Below, in pieces: positions 16,834-25,740 of a DNA stretch of 64,000 nucleotides. Made by a program: the position numbers and the translations under genes. Positions within the stretch are counted from its first letter, which is position 1. Each line of letters opens with the position of its first letter. The notes beneath the pieces are model-generated. The model saw only the letters and a program-made list of their open reading frames with translations. It did no database searches and was not told the DNA's origin. The stretch is from Flavobacteriales bacterium (GTDB lineage: Bacteria; Bacteroidota; Bacteroidia; UBA10329), in assembly GCA_020635495.1 (NCBI GenBank), contig JACJZQ010000011.1:62001-126000 (forward strand), written 5' to 3'.

Positions 16834-18255
16834 TTGCAACTAGAGCAGCACATATCGCACCCGGTTTTCAAACTCGTTTCCGAAGCAGCTGAAGAGTTGG
16901 GAGTAGAATCGTACGTCATTGGTGGCTACGTGCGCGATTGCGTGCTGGGCAGAGACACCAAAGACATCGACATCGTCTCAACCGGTAAAGGAATTGAACT
17001 GGCACAGGCCGTGGCCAAAAGGTTGGGCGGTAGCAAGATCAGCATCTTCAAACGGTTCGGTACCGCCATGATCAACCACAAGGACCTGGAAGTGGAATTC
17101 GTAGGAGCCCGCAAAGAATCGTACTCCGAAGATTCGCGCAAACCTGCCGTGGAAGATGGCACCATCAAGGATGATCAGGACCGAAGGGACTTTACCATCA
17201 ACGCCATGGCCATCAGCCTCAATGCCAATTCTTGGGGGCAGTTGGTAGACCCATTCGATGGCATTGGCGACCTGAAGAAAAAGATTCTCAGAACACCGCT
17301 CGAACCTGCCAAGACCTACAGCGATGACCCATTGCGTATGATGCGCGCCATCCGATTTGCCACACAGTTGGATTTTCAGATAGAGCAGGAGTCGTTTCAG
17401 GCCATTTATGAGAACCGTGACCGCATCTCTATTGTCTCCAAAGAGCGCATTGCCGATGAGTTGAATAAGATCGTGCTGGCACCGGTGCCTTCTAAGGGTT
17501 TCCGATTGCTGTTCAACACGGGGCTACTGCATCTGGTTTTCCCGAAAATGGCCGAATTGTTCGGGGTGGACATCATCAACGGAAAAGGGCACAAGGACAA
17601 TTTCTACCACACCTTGCAGGTGTTGGACAACATCTCCAAGAACACCGACAATCTGTGGTTGCGCTGGGCGGCCATCATGCACGATATCGAGAAGCCGATA
17701 ACCAAGCGGTTTCACCCTAAGGTGGGTTGGACTTTCCACGGACATGAAGACCGTGGCGCCAAGTCTGTCCCGCACATTTTCCGCGACCTGAAACTACCGC
17801 TGAACGAGAAGATGAAATACGTTCAGAAACTGGTGTTCCTGCACTTGCGCCCCATCGCACTTGTGCAAGAAGAAGTGACCGATTCTGCGGTAAGAAGACT
17901 GCTGTTTGAAGCTGGCGATGATGTTGACGACCTCATGATACTCTGTGAGGCTGATATTACCAGCAAGAACGATGAGAAGGTGAAACGCTACATGAAGAAC
18001 TTCGAGATCGTAAGGCAGAAGTTGAAAGAAGTGGAGGAGAAGGACCGCGTTCGGAACTGGCAACCGCCCATTAGCGGAGAAGACATCATGCGCTCTTTCG
18101 GCATAACGCCCGGAAGAGAGATAGGTCTCATTAAAGACGCCATAAAAGATGCCATTATGGATGGCGAAATTGACAACAGCCGAGAGGCCGCCATCGCATT
18201 TATGACCGCCAAAGGCCAAGAATTAGGCTTGAAAGTTGTAGAAAAGTTGAAATGA
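16834..18255 (+). CDS. cca: CCA tRNA nucleotidyltransferase with HD domain
   Basis: Adds or repairs the 3' CCA of tRNAs. No ATG fits; the TTG at 16834 comes just after a -7 element and gives a short lead into the nucleotidyltransferase head. The head shows [19 protein letters not shown] (GG and the DxD metal site) and [10 protein letters not shown]. The RNA-binding neck/body includes [17 protein letters not shown]. An HD domain follows ([12 protein letters not shown], with HGHEDRGAK after it). A poly(A) polymerase-like activity is an alternative, but the head motifs and HD region fit Bacteroidota CCA enzymes. Confidence 0.92.
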   Translation: MQLEQHISHPVFKLVSEAAEELGVESYVIGGYVRDCVLGRDTKDIDIVSTGKGIELAQAVAKRLGGSKISIFKRFGTAMINHKDLEVEFVGARKESYSEDSRKPAVEDGTIKDDQDRRDFTINAMAISLNANSWGQLVDPFDGIGDLKKKILRTPLEPAKTYSDDPLRMMRAIRFATQLDFQIEQESFQAIYENRDRISIVSKERIADELNKIVLAPVPSKGFRLLFNTGLLHLVFPKMAELFGVDIINGKGHKDNFYHTLQVLDNISKNTDNLWLRWAAIMHDIEKPITKRFHPKVGWTFHGHEDRGAKSVPHIFRDLKLPLNEKMKYVQKLVFLHLRPIALVQEEVTDSAVRRLLFEAGDDVDDLMILCEADITSKNDEKVKRYMKNFEIVRQKLKEVEEKDRVRNWQPPISGEDIMRSFGITPGREIGLIKDAIKDAIMDGEIDNSREAAIAFMTAKGQELGLKVVEKLK

Positions 18256-18267
18256 GAAAAGGAAAAA

Positions 18268-18332
18268 GGAAAAATGTGTTTTCGATCGAAACCATTCTGG
18301 CATCAGTAGGTTTAAACTTTTCACATTTTTCC
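18268..18332. repeat. Inverted repeat in the cca to pRiA4b-like intergenic gap
   Basis: An 11-bp perfect inverted repeat (GGAAAAATGTG at 18268-18278, CACATTTTTCC at 18322-18332) encloses a 43-base loop. The flanks continue as imperfectly complementary A/G-rich and T/C-rich runs. It could form a long hairpin at the 3' end of cca, but it is not a classical terminator. Confidence 0.5.
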
Positions 18333-18358
18333 GTTATTCGTTTTTCCTAGAACAGTCC

Positions 18359-19036
18359 ATGGCAGTATACCGTTTTCGCGTTTTTATTGAGGATGATCAC
18401 GAGGTGTATCGTGATATTGAATTGCAGGGCAAGCAACGCTTTGCCGATCTGCATGCAGCAGTGGTAAAGGCGTTCAATTTCCAACCGAATCAGCCGGCAG
18501 AATACATTGCATCCGACCAAAGTTGGTATGAGGGAGACACCGTTGTTGAACTGGATGAGAACCTGGAAGGCGACCACCAGAAGATAGCCAACCACATTTT
18601 CGATCCGCACCAGCGTTTTCTGTGCGTAACAGAAAGCTACAACGAGGTGGGTTTGGCCTTTGAGTTGCAACGCATTCTGAAGGATGAGGATGGCGTTACC
18701 TACCCACGTTGCATCAAGTCTGAAGGCGAGCCGCCATACTACACGCAGCCACCACCAGAGCCCATTGTAGATGGACCTGCGGAGGAAGAAGTTCCTGAAA
18801 TGGACATCGACATGTTTGAAGGAGACGGACCTTCTGAAGAAGAGATAGAACGCATTCAGAAAGAGGCCGAAGCCGCCAGCAAGAAGGGCGATATCAAGGC
18901 TCCGAAGATCGATTTCAGCAAGTTGGGCAGCATTACGGATGAAGATGAGGAGGAAGAAGACGAGGAAGATGATGATGACGATTCGAATGACGAAGACAAA
19001 GGATTCGATGACTTCAACATGGACGACCTGATGTGA
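18359..19036 (+). CDS. Plasmid pRiA4b ORF-3-like (IS1096 TnpR-type passenger) protein with acidic tail
   Basis: The N-terminal ~130 residues match the pRiA4b ORF-3 fold: YRFRVFIEDDHEVYRDIELQ, then FADLHAAVVKAFNF and the FELQRILKDEDG stretch. The family is widespread, is often labelled an IS1096 passenger protein and has no known biochemical function. The C-terminal ~90 residues are strongly acidic, including a near-continuous run of Asp and Glu around residues 196-215, with an FDDFNMDDLM end. Such a tail is often seen in nucleic-acid mimics or chaperone-like proteins. No transposase is adjacent. Confidence 0.8.
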   Translation: MAVYRFRVFIEDDHEVYRDIELQGKQRFADLHAAVVKAFNFQPNQPAEYIASDQSWYEGDTVVELDENLEGDHQKIANHIFDPHQRFLCVTESYNEVGLAFELQRILKDEDGVTYPRCIKSEGEPPYYTQPPPEPIVDGPAEEEVPEMDIDMFEGDGPSEEEIERIQKEAEAASKKGDIKAPKIDFSKLGSITDEDEEEEDEEDDDDDSNDEDKGFDDFNMDDLM

Positions 19037-19111
19037 TCTGTTATTCAGTTGATCAGTTAATTAGTTGATTAGTTTCGTCAGAACCACAGCCTCAGGTCAA
19101 TCAACTACAAA

Positions 19112-20011
19112 TTGCAAACCGTCAACCGTCAACCGACAACCGTCCACCGTCCACCGTCAACCCTACTAGTTGTATGCGGCCCTACCGCAGTTGGGAAGAC
19201 CGACCATGCCATTGAACTGGCAGAGCAACTCGGTACCGAGATCATCTCGGCAGATAGCCGTCAGTTGTATCGCGAAATTCCCATCGGTACCGCACAGCCC
19301 ACGGAAGAACAACTGGCCCGTGTCAAGCATCATTTCATTGCCTGCCGTTCCATTGCAGAAGACTACAACGCAGGCATGTTTGAGCGCGATGCGTTGGAAC
19401 TATTGGAACAACTCTTCCAAAAGCACGATACCATTGTGTGCTGTGGCGGAACGGGGTTGTACATCAAGGCGCTTTGCGAAGGATTGGATGCCCTGCCAGA
19501 GGCCGATGAGGAGCTACGGGAGCAACTCACCCAACGGTTGGAATCCGAAGGGTTGGAACCCTTGCAACAACAACTGCAAGCGTTAGACCCCGTGCATTAT
19601 GAACGGATGGACACCCAGAACCCGCAGCGGGTGATACGCGCTTTGGAAGTATGTCTTTCTACCGGAAAACCGTTCTCATCTTTTCATGAAGGCGCCAAAA
19701 AGCAACGACCGTTCAACATCCGGAAAATAGGCTTGGAATTGCCGCGAGAGGAATTGTACAACCGCATTAACCACCGAGTTGACCACATGCTTGAAAACGG
19801 CTGGCTGCAAGAGGCCCAGGCCGTGTATGACAAACGCCACCTCAATGCCCTCAATACCGTGGGTTACAAAGAGCTCTTCCAACACCTGGCAGGAGAACTG
19901 ACCTTACAGGAAGCCACCGAAAAGATAAAAACCAACACCAGACGCTTTGCCAAGCGCCAACTCACGTGGTTCAAACGGGATGAGGAAATCAAGTGGCAGA
20001 CCGTGGGTTGA
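19112..20011 (+). CDS. miaA: tRNA dimethylallyltransferase
   Basis: Transfers a dimethylallyl group to N6 of adenosine 37 in tRNAs reading U-starting codons. The P-loop is GPTAVGKT. The D-S-R motif (ISADSRQLYREIPIGTAQPT), the substrate-channel CCGGTGLYIKAL and the C-terminal TRRFAKRQLTWFKRD are all present. The start is uncertain. The TTG at 19112 precedes a heptanucleotide repeat that would be translated as QTVNRQPTTVHRPPST, while internal TTG/CTG-type codons close to the P-loop would skip the repeat. The enzyme proper begins at about LLVVCGPT. Confidence 0.93.
   Translation: MQTVNRQPTTVHRPPSTLLVVCGPTAVGKTDHAIELAEQLGTEIISADSRQLYREIPIGTAQPTEEQLARVKHHFIACRSIAEDYNAGMFERDALELLEQLFQKHDTIVCCGGTGLYIKALCEGLDALPEADEELREQLTQRLESEGLEPLQQQLQALDPVHYERMDTQNPQRVIRALEVCLSTGKPFSSFHEGAKKQRPFNIRKIGLELPREELYNRINHRVDHMLENGWLQEAQAVYDKRHLNALNTVGYKELFQHLAGELTLQEATEKIKTNTRRFAKRQLTWFKRDEEIKWQTVG
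19117..19158. repeat. Heptanucleotide tandem repeat at the 5' end of miaA
   Basis: Six copies of a 7-bp unit (AACCGTC with A/C variation at the first base and one GAC variant) run without a break and lie in frame with miaA. The total length of 42 bases keeps the frame, but a change of one unit would shift it. Confidence 0.85.
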
Positions 20012-20047
20012 TCTAGCTTCCCGAGAACATCATCAAAAGCCACCTAA

Positions 20048-20278
20048 GTATCAGCACTTGATGTCTCTGTATGATACTTTGGCGTATCTGTTAGCTACTT
20101 TGGTGACTCGGTTAGCTAGTTTGGTGACTCGGTAAGCTACTTTGGCATTTCGGTTAGCTACTTTGGTGTCTCGGTAAGCTACTTTGATGATTCGCTAAGC
20201 TACTTTGGCATTTCGGTTAGCTACTTCGGAGTCTCGGTAAGCTACTTTGGCGTCTATGTATGCAACTTTGGCAATGGT
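20048..20278. repeat. Intergenic 21-bp tandem repeat array, 11 units
   Basis: Eleven head-to-tail units of exactly 21 bp. The well-conserved core is GTTAGCTACTTTGG (second T or A varies), followed by 7 variable bases usually ending TCG. The outer units are more degenerate. Units 5-7 and 8-10 repeat the same order of variants, giving a 63-bp higher-order period. The array fills most of the 440-base gap between miaA and the outer-membrane protein gene; I see nothing else in the gap apart from a palindrome (AACACGTGTT) near 20400. On the minus strand one frame gives heptads such as AKVAYRD and TKVANRN with one internal stop; on the plus strand the corresponding frame (VSYFGDS) also has one stop. 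Confidence 0.9.
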
Positions 20279-20452
20279 TTCTGCCCAACCAAGCACCCCA
20301 ACCCCAGAAAAACAAACCCCCGCAACCACCTTGTTAAAGGTGCTTTATTGCCTATTTTGGTGGGGTAAACCAACTACCGACAAATCTGGCTAGAACAACA
20401 CGTGTTGCTTTAGACAATTGTCGTAGGTAATATGCAAAGGCACTTCGAAGCA

Positions 20453-21283
20453 ATGTCTCAAAACGCGAAAACATATTTCCTTCTTTTGTGTCTTGCAGTA
20501 CTTTCCATTGCCTCCATCGGACAGGAACTCGACAGCTTGAAAACTTCAAAAAAAGCTCTCGACCGGCTTGAAATTCAGACCTCGTTGTCTCTACTTGAAA
20601 ACCAAGATTTCAATTCGATTCCTGGTGGTGGTTTACAGGTTGCGGTTGTTGCGCCATTCTACAACGGTGGATTGCGCTTAGGACTTGGAGTTGGCTTTAG
20701 CAGATTATCATTCAACTACAACTTTGATTGGGGACACCATAGAGTTTTAGGTCCAACTCCAGCATATTCATCTCAAATGGACATTTATCCGTTCAGCCTT
20801 GACCTGACACTCGGGACGGACTTTCTTCGAAATAGTTCTATGGACTTGATCTTAGACATAGGAGCACGAATGAATTTACCTATGTACGGGAACTATCATT
20901 TCGACTACAGCTTCAACAACTATCCCACAGACCACTCATTTGAAATTCAGCCAAGCGTTCACCCTGCCGTTCTTGCAAGTTTGACGTTTAGCTTCCCACT
21001 CAATGAAAAATCATCATTGACTTTTGGCTATGGCTTCAGCTATACATTCTTACCATTTCGTCCGAAGGCAAATTCAGAATCTAATGGTTTTCATTACCGA
21101 CCAGAAGAAGTCCCAGACCACTACGACAACAACTTTGAAGACAACATCTTAAGTCCTTTGTCAAATGGCGGTTTCGAATATTTTCAAATGTTGGTTCTTG
21201 AACTACCAGCAGAAATTGGAGGACAGCATTCTTTCAGCATCGGTTATCGCCACACTTTTGGACTGGGTAACAAGAAAGAATGA
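20453..21283 (+). CDS. Secreted outer-membrane beta-barrel-like protein of unknown function
   Basis: ATG 20453 is preferred over the in-frame ATG at 20432 because it leads straight to a signal peptide (MSQNAKTYFLLLCLAVLSIASIGQE). The mature ~250 residues show alternating aromatic/hydrophobic strands with glycine turns (GLRLGLGVGFSRLSFNYNFDWG, SLTFGYGFSYTF) and end in GYRHTFGLG, as expected of a small beta-barrel. No family is recognised. The gene stands alone, with a 21-bp repeat array upstream and a 115-base gap downstream, so it may be a mobile or lineage-specific gene. Confidence 0.75.
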   Translation: MSQNAKTYFLLLCLAVLSIASIGQELDSLKTSKKALDRLEIQTSLSLLENQDFNSIPGGGLQVAVVAPFYNGGLRLGLGVGFSRLSFNYNFDWGHHRVLGPTPAYSSQMDIYPFSLDLTLGTDFLRNSSMDLILDIGARMNLPMYGNYHFDYSFNNYPTDHSFEIQPSVHPAVLASLTFSFPLNEKSSLTFGYGFSYTFLPFRPKANSESNGFHYRPEEVPDHYDNNFEDNILSPLSNGGFEYFQMLVLELPAEIGGQHSFSIGYRHTFGLGNKKE

Positions 21284-21398
21284 AACAAGTCATAACCTTA
21301 ACCATAATATCAGGATTCTCACTCGAACGCGTCCATGACGTTTTTGTGAAGCATACCAGCCACTAAGGCCATGCGCTATAATCGCGCGGTAGCGTCAA

Positions 21399-23000
21399 TC
21401 AATCCCCATTCCTAAACCCATTGCCTAGGCTTTCGCCTCTGAATTCAAGGTCGGTGCGGTCCATATTGGCGCAGGGCAGTTCGTAATCCCAACATTTATC
21501 GGTGCCCACAGGGTAGAAGATGATGCCATCCACAGCCTCCATGGTGTTGAATTCGGTGGGGCGTGTGGGTTCGGGTTCGTGCTTCACCATACGGAACATC
21601 CATATCAGTGGAATAAGCGAGAGCAAGGGTGCCAACCGCAGCATCTTTCCAAAACCGAAGGAGACGGCAAGCGCGCCCAACGAATACGCAAAGAAGAAGA
21701 GCGTAATACCGTAAATGAACCGTGGGTTGGGACCGCTCATCCACCAGAACACAAAACTGAACAGCACTGTCAACGATACGAACAGGTTGATGGTGGCTTG
21801 GTCGGTACGTTTTTTCCTGCTCAGCTGAAACAGCGAAACAAGCAACATGAGCACACTATTGATGCCCGCAATGCCCAAAAAGGCCAACACGGTCTTCGAC
21901 TGTACGCCTATCCAAACAGGGAACCATTCGGCCATCGGTCTGCCGTAGTTGCTGAGGTCGTAAGAACCGAAACGGGCATGCACATCAATGTTCTTTCGGG
22001 CATTGGCGGCCAGTTCCTGCGGTACTTTCCAATCAAAATGAAAAAGGTCTATCGATTCCATCGGAAATACGAGATACCCAGTCTGTATCACGTTTCGCGC
22101 CAGCCACGGAACGGTAACCACCAGACCCGCCACCACGGCCAATGCCAACGCACGGTAGTCCTTGTTGGTGAGGGTCCAGGCCACAACGGGCAATATGGCA
22201 ATGATGTGCAATACCGATAACAGCTTAACGGTGCAGGCAAATGCAATGAGCAGCACCAGCAGCGGCAACGAACTTTTCTTGCGCTCGGCCACCAGATAGG
22301 TGAGGTACACCATGGGGATGAGCGTGGCCGGAAGGTCGGGCGCGGTGCTGGTCAGAAAGCGCAGCAACAGGAAGAATGTGATGGGTAGCAGCACCCACAC
22401 GGCAAAGTCCATGTTTCTGCGGGTTATCATGCTGTTGGCGGCCTCAAATCCACCAAGTCCCATCAGTACAAAAAGCAGGGCGTTGAGGTTGTTGGTCTGG
22501 AAGGCGGCACTCAGCAGATGCCAGTTGGAGTTGAACCCCAGTCTATCATGCAAATTGGCCAACCCGGGCACCACCGCATAGTTGTTTATCCATTGCATGA
22601 ACTGGAGGTAGTACAGGCCGGAATCGTTGTTGAGGGTAGGCAGCAGTGCTGTTCTGATGGTGATGTAGAGGAACGCGGCAAAGCCTATCCAACTGAGAAT
22701 GGACCAGTATTTTATTCTGTAAAACACCTTGAAAAGGCCTTGCATGAACCGTGGAATGAAGGGCACTGCCGTCACCGCGGCCACCGTCCATGCTACGTTG
22801 ATGGTCAGCGGCATGAACAGCGATAGCGTGGCCAGAATGGATGCGTTGATAGCCGCACCCGACAGCATGGCCAAGATGAAATCGATGATGGGGCGGTCTC
22901 TGCGGTCTACCCGGAAAAGATGAAGAACATACAGGCCAACAGGCAGCCAACTCAGCAATGCCAATAGCCAAGCGTGGAGGAGGGAGAGGAGTTCGTGCAT
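21399..23000 (-). CDS. Polytopic membrane protein, LIC_10190-like (GT-C-like)
   Basis: A protein of 533 residues with about 12 membrane segments. Between them the loop NNDSGLYYLQFMQWINNYAVVPGL followed by NLHDRLGFNSNW resembles the LIC_10190 family and the first periplasmic loop of GT-C glycosyltransferases, where an acidic residue is catalytic. The C-terminal ~60 residues are soluble. No donor or acceptor can be named. It follows lptD by 3 bases on the same strand, consistent with a role in surface polysaccharide or LPS. Confidence 0.75.
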   Translation of the reverse strand: MHELLSLLHAWLLALLSWLPVGLYVLHLFRVDRRDRPIIDFILAMLSGAAINASILATLSLFMPLTINVAWTVAAVTAVPFIPRFMQGLFKVFYRIKYWSILSWIGFAAFLYITIRTALLPTLNNDSGLYYLQFMQWINNYAVVPGLANLHDRLGFNSNWHLLSAAFQTNNLNALLFVLMGLGGFEAANSMITRRNMDFAVWVLLPITFFLLLRFLTSTAPDLPATLIPMVYLTYLVAERKKSSLPLLVLLIAFACTVKLLSVLHIIAILPVVAWTLTNKDYRALALAVVAGLVVTVPWLARNVIQTGYLVFPMESIDLFHFDWKVPQELAANARKNIDVHARFGSYDLSNYGRPMAEWFPVWIGVQSKTVLAFLGIAGINSVLMLLVSLFQLSRKKRTDQATINLFVSLTVLFSFVFWWMSGPNPRFIYGITLFFFAYSLGALAVSFGFGKMLRLAPLLSLIPLIWMFRMVKHEPEPTRPTEFNTMEAVDGIIFYPVGTDKCWDYELPCANMDRTDLEFRGESLGNGFRNGD

Positions 23001-23003
23001 GAT

Positions 23004-25658
23004 TTAAAAGTCGTAATAATCCTTACGTCTTGAAAGCTTGAGGTCTTGAAGGATGGAAGATTTGACCTTGAGGTCGAAACTCCACATCTGCTGAGCTCCG
23101 AACGGAACCCATGTCATGCTGAATTCCCAGCAGTGGAGGTCGCGGTAAATGCTGAGAGACGTGTAACTGAGGTCGTTGTTCACGAAATCGTAACCGGAAC
23201 TGAACCCGACCTTCCATTTGGGTGTGAGCGAAACGTCTCCGGCAAAATTCAGCGTCTGCACCAGTTTGGTGCGGTCGGTGGCCGCATTGGTGTTGTTGAT
23301 GGTCAGGTTGTAGCTGATGTCCAATCGCCACGGAATGTTGAAATCGATGTATGCGGCCTTGTTGGCATTGATGGCGGCCAATTCCTCTGGCATGGCCTTA
23401 TCCGATTCGTAGTTGGTGCTGTTGTTCCTGCTTTTGCCTGCCAGGTTCAGCGTCAGTGCCACGGTGGCGTTGGTCAGTCGGGTAAGTTGCCCGGTTTCAT
23501 TCACCAACCATTTATTGATTGTGCGGCCGTTGGTGTCTTGCGCATACGGAGAAAGATTCATGTTGAAGTTGACGCCCAAACGCTCCCAGATACGGGTTCT
23601 ACCGCTGATGCGGATGTCGGAAAGGTTCAACGAATCCGCAAAGAAGTTGTAGCTACCATTCACGTTCAGTGCTTCCAATATCTTGATCTTCTTGAAGCCT
23701 GTTATGGTGTCTTTCTTGGAACGGACCTTCATCTCCAATTGGTTTCCGAAACCGTAGGTCAAAGAACCCGTGTTGGTGGTGGGCGGTCTTCCATAAATGC
23801 TCAACTGATCTCGACTGTAGGTGATGAGTGCCGCATTCTCTCCGTAGTAGCCCACTTCATCGCTGGCCAGTTTTGGTCGGTAGGTGAATCCTACCTGCGG
23901 GTTAAAGACGTGCCGGATGCCACGAATCCAACCCTTTTTGAACTGTACCAGACCATAAAGAGTGGTGTTCATGTTCAGGCTGGCGTTCACATCGCGGTTA
24001 CTGAAGAAGCCATAAGTGGTGTCGAACAGGGCGGTCTGTGTTTCGTTGTCCCAATCTCGGTTCACCTGCTGGAAGAACCACCGCTCGTTGTACGTAACAG
24101 AAGGCGAAACCGTAAAATATTTGAACGCCTTGAACGAAGTGGAGATCGGAATGGTTTGGATGATCCCGTTGCGCATCTTATCCAACGTACCTAATGTAAA
24201 GAAGGTGGAATCGGTGGTTGTTACGCGGTTTTCCATCCGCATGGAGTAGCTCACACCTATTTTCTCGTACCAGCGTTGTTTACCGACCACATTCTTTCGT
24301 TTGAATGGGTAGATACGCTGCACGTTGAAAGCGATCTGTGGCAACGTTACGTTCACAATTCGGGTCTGCGTGTTCTGACTGTGATTCATGTTGGCACTCA
24401 GCGAGAAAGGCTTTCCTATCCACCGTTTGGCGAAGGAGATACTCGATGTGAAGGTGTTGGTCAGATAATCTTGCGTGCTGGTGGTAATACCGTTCTGGAA
24501 GTTGGTGGCTGTACCCACATTCACATCGGAAGAGAAGGAAGTGCTTGGCCGTGCCTTCGGGTCTTGGGTGTGTTTCCAACGGAAGAAGAAATTGTTCTGC
24601 ACGCTGTAATCCGGGAATTCGGGTCGGCTGTTGCGCAACGAGTTATGACTGAATTCCACCCTACCATTGAATCTGTACCGCTTATTGTAGTTGGAAACGG
24701 CCTTTACACCATAACTACCACGCGTGTAAATGTCTCCCGTAATGGCAAGGTCTATCTTATCTCCTAGATTGAAATAATACCCGAAGTTTCTGAAGAAGAA
24801 ACCCAGATTGGGTGATTCTCCATATTCTGGGAAAATGATGCCCGACTTGCGGCCCTGCTTGTTAGGGAACCACCCGAATGGAATGACAAGCGGTGTGTAA
24901 ACCCCTTCAAACATCAGAAAGGCGGGGCCGCTCACGATCTTATCGTTAGGAATAACCTTCAGCTTTTTAGCCTTTATCATGTAATGAGGTTCCTCGGCAT
25001 CGCAGGTGGTGTAGCCGCCATCCTCAATGAAATAGTGCCCTTCATTGTGCTTCTTCACCTTCTCACCACGCAGATTTCCTTCGCCTTCCTGCGTAACCAC
25101 ATCAATGATCTTTCCTTTCTCCGTTTCGAAGTTGTAGCGCATTCTGTTGGCTTTGAACTCCTGTTCACCACTCTTGAATTCGGGCGTTCCGATCTTCTTG
25201 CCAGTTGAGTCTACAATGCCCTCCGCGTAAACTTCCTTGGTTTCCTGGTCGATCTCAATGTAGGCCGCTTTCAGTTCAATGTCCATGTAGTTGATCTGCG
25301 CATCTCCAAAGAGGTAAACCTTCTTATCGTCAACCCCGAACCGAATGGAATCCCGTGCGTGGTATTTGATCTCTGCTTCCAACACCGTTCCTTTTTTCTT
25401 CTTTGGAGCTTGGATGGTGTCTGATTGGGTAGTGTCTTTCACTGCTTCGCGAAGCTCAACCAAATTCAACGTGGTGTCAATAACATGCGGTGGAATGGAA
25501 TCTGGCCGTTCAAACAATTTCGTGCCCGACATCTCCGTTGTTTGGGTAGAATCCGTTGGTTCTTGCGGGACGAGTTTTTGCGCCAAAAGCGAGTTACTCA
25601 CCACCAACAGGAGCACACTTGAAAAACAGATTCTGAAAATGTGAAATGGGCTAAACAA
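23004..25658 (-). CDS. lptD: LptD/OstA-like LPS assembly outer-membrane protein
   Basis: Outer-membrane translocon that inserts lipopolysaccharide into the outer leaflet. The signal peptide ends SNSLLAQ. Residues ~95-230 form the OstA/jellyroll domain (VYLFGDAQINYMDIELKAAYIEID ...). The conserved LptD transition FLMFEGVYTPLVIPFGWFPN and the barrel (KSGIIFPEYGES onward, strands to the end) follow. The length of about 884 residues is normal for Bacteroidota. The start is TTG 25658: an AGGAGG Shine-Dalgarno lies 5 bases upstream, whereas the alternative GTG at 25664 overlaps that site. A -7 element is at 25704. Confidence 0.92.
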   Translation of the reverse strand: MFSPFHIFRICFSSVLLLVVSNSLLAQKLVPQEPTDSTQTTEMSGTKLFERPDSIPPHVIDTTLNLVELREAVKDTTQSDTIQAPKKKKGTVLEAEIKYHARDSIRFGVDDKKVYLFGDAQINYMDIELKAAYIEIDQETKEVYAEGIVDSTGKKIGTPEFKSGEQEFKANRMRYNFETEKGKIIDVVTQEGEGNLRGEKVKKHNEGHYFIEDGGYTTCDAEEPHYMIKAKKLKVIPNDKIVSGPAFLMFEGVYTPLVIPFGWFPNKQGRKSGIIFPEYGESPNLGFFFRNFGYYFNLGDKIDLAITGDIYTRGSYGVKAVSNYNKRYRFNGRVEFSHNSLRNSRPEFPDYSVQNNFFFRWKHTQDPKARPSTSFSSDVNVGTATNFQNGITTSTQDYLTNTFTSSISFAKRWIGKPFSLSANMNHSQNTQTRIVNVTLPQIAFNVQRIYPFKRKNVVGKQRWYEKIGVSYSMRMENRVTTTDSTFFTLGTLDKMRNGIIQTIPISTSFKAFKYFTVSPSVTYNERWFFQQVNRDWDNETQTALFDTTYGFFSNRDVNASLNMNTTLYGLVQFKKGWIRGIRHVFNPQVGFTYRPKLASDEVGYYGENAALITYSRDQLSIYGRPPTTNTGSLTYGFGNQLEMKVRSKKDTITGFKKIKILEALNVNGSYNFFADSLNLSDIRISGRTRIWERLGVNFNMNLSPYAQDTNGRTINKWLVNETGQLTRLTNATVALTLNLAGKSRNNSTNYESDKAMPEELAAINANKAAYIDFNIPWRLDISYNLTINNTNAATDRTKLVQTLNFAGDVSLTPKWKVGFSSGYDFVNNDLSYTSLSIYRDLHCWEFSMTWVPFGAQQMWSFDLKVKSSILQDLKLSRRKDYYDF

Positions 25659-25663
25659 CGGCA

Positions 25664-25669
25664 CCTCCT
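25664..25669 (-). promoter_or_regulatory. Shine-Dalgarno AGGAGG that fixes the lptD start
   Basis: A perfect AGGAGG on the minus strand, 5 bases from the TTG start codon at 25658. Strong Shine-Dalgarno sites are rare in Bacteroidota, so this one is noteworthy. Confidence 0.7.
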
Positions 25670-25703
25670 GTTATTCGGGGAAAAGGCTTTATTTTTAGGC
25701 GAT

Positions 25704-25711
25704 CAAAGCTA
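25704..25711 (-). promoter_or_regulatory. -7 promoter element of lptD
   Basis: Minus strand reads TAGCTTTG, a full TAnnTTTG match, about 45 bases upstream of the lptD start. Confidence 0.55.
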
Positions 25712-25740
25712 ACCATTTCAGCGGGGACAAGGGTTGGATA

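Noticed and set aside
18359..19036. Mobile element passenger (IS1096 TnpR-type)
   Set aside because: The name is a family label. No transposase, terminal repeats or target duplications are present around it.
20048..20278. CRISPR array
   Set aside because: All bases belong to direct tandem units with no unique spacers, and there are no cas genes nearby.
20385..20440. Integron attC site
   Set aside because: There is a palindrome (AACACGTGTT) but the two pairs of simple sites expected of attC could not be recognised, and there is no integrase.
21579..22220. Plus-strand ORF of 213 codons
   Set aside because: Antisense to the polytopic membrane protein; the translation is charged and featureless.
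23046..24194. Long plus-strand ORF of 382 codons
   Set aside because: It is antisense to lptD, whose LptD domain pattern and barrel strands are clear. The translation has no family features and its length comes from codon bias of the real gene.
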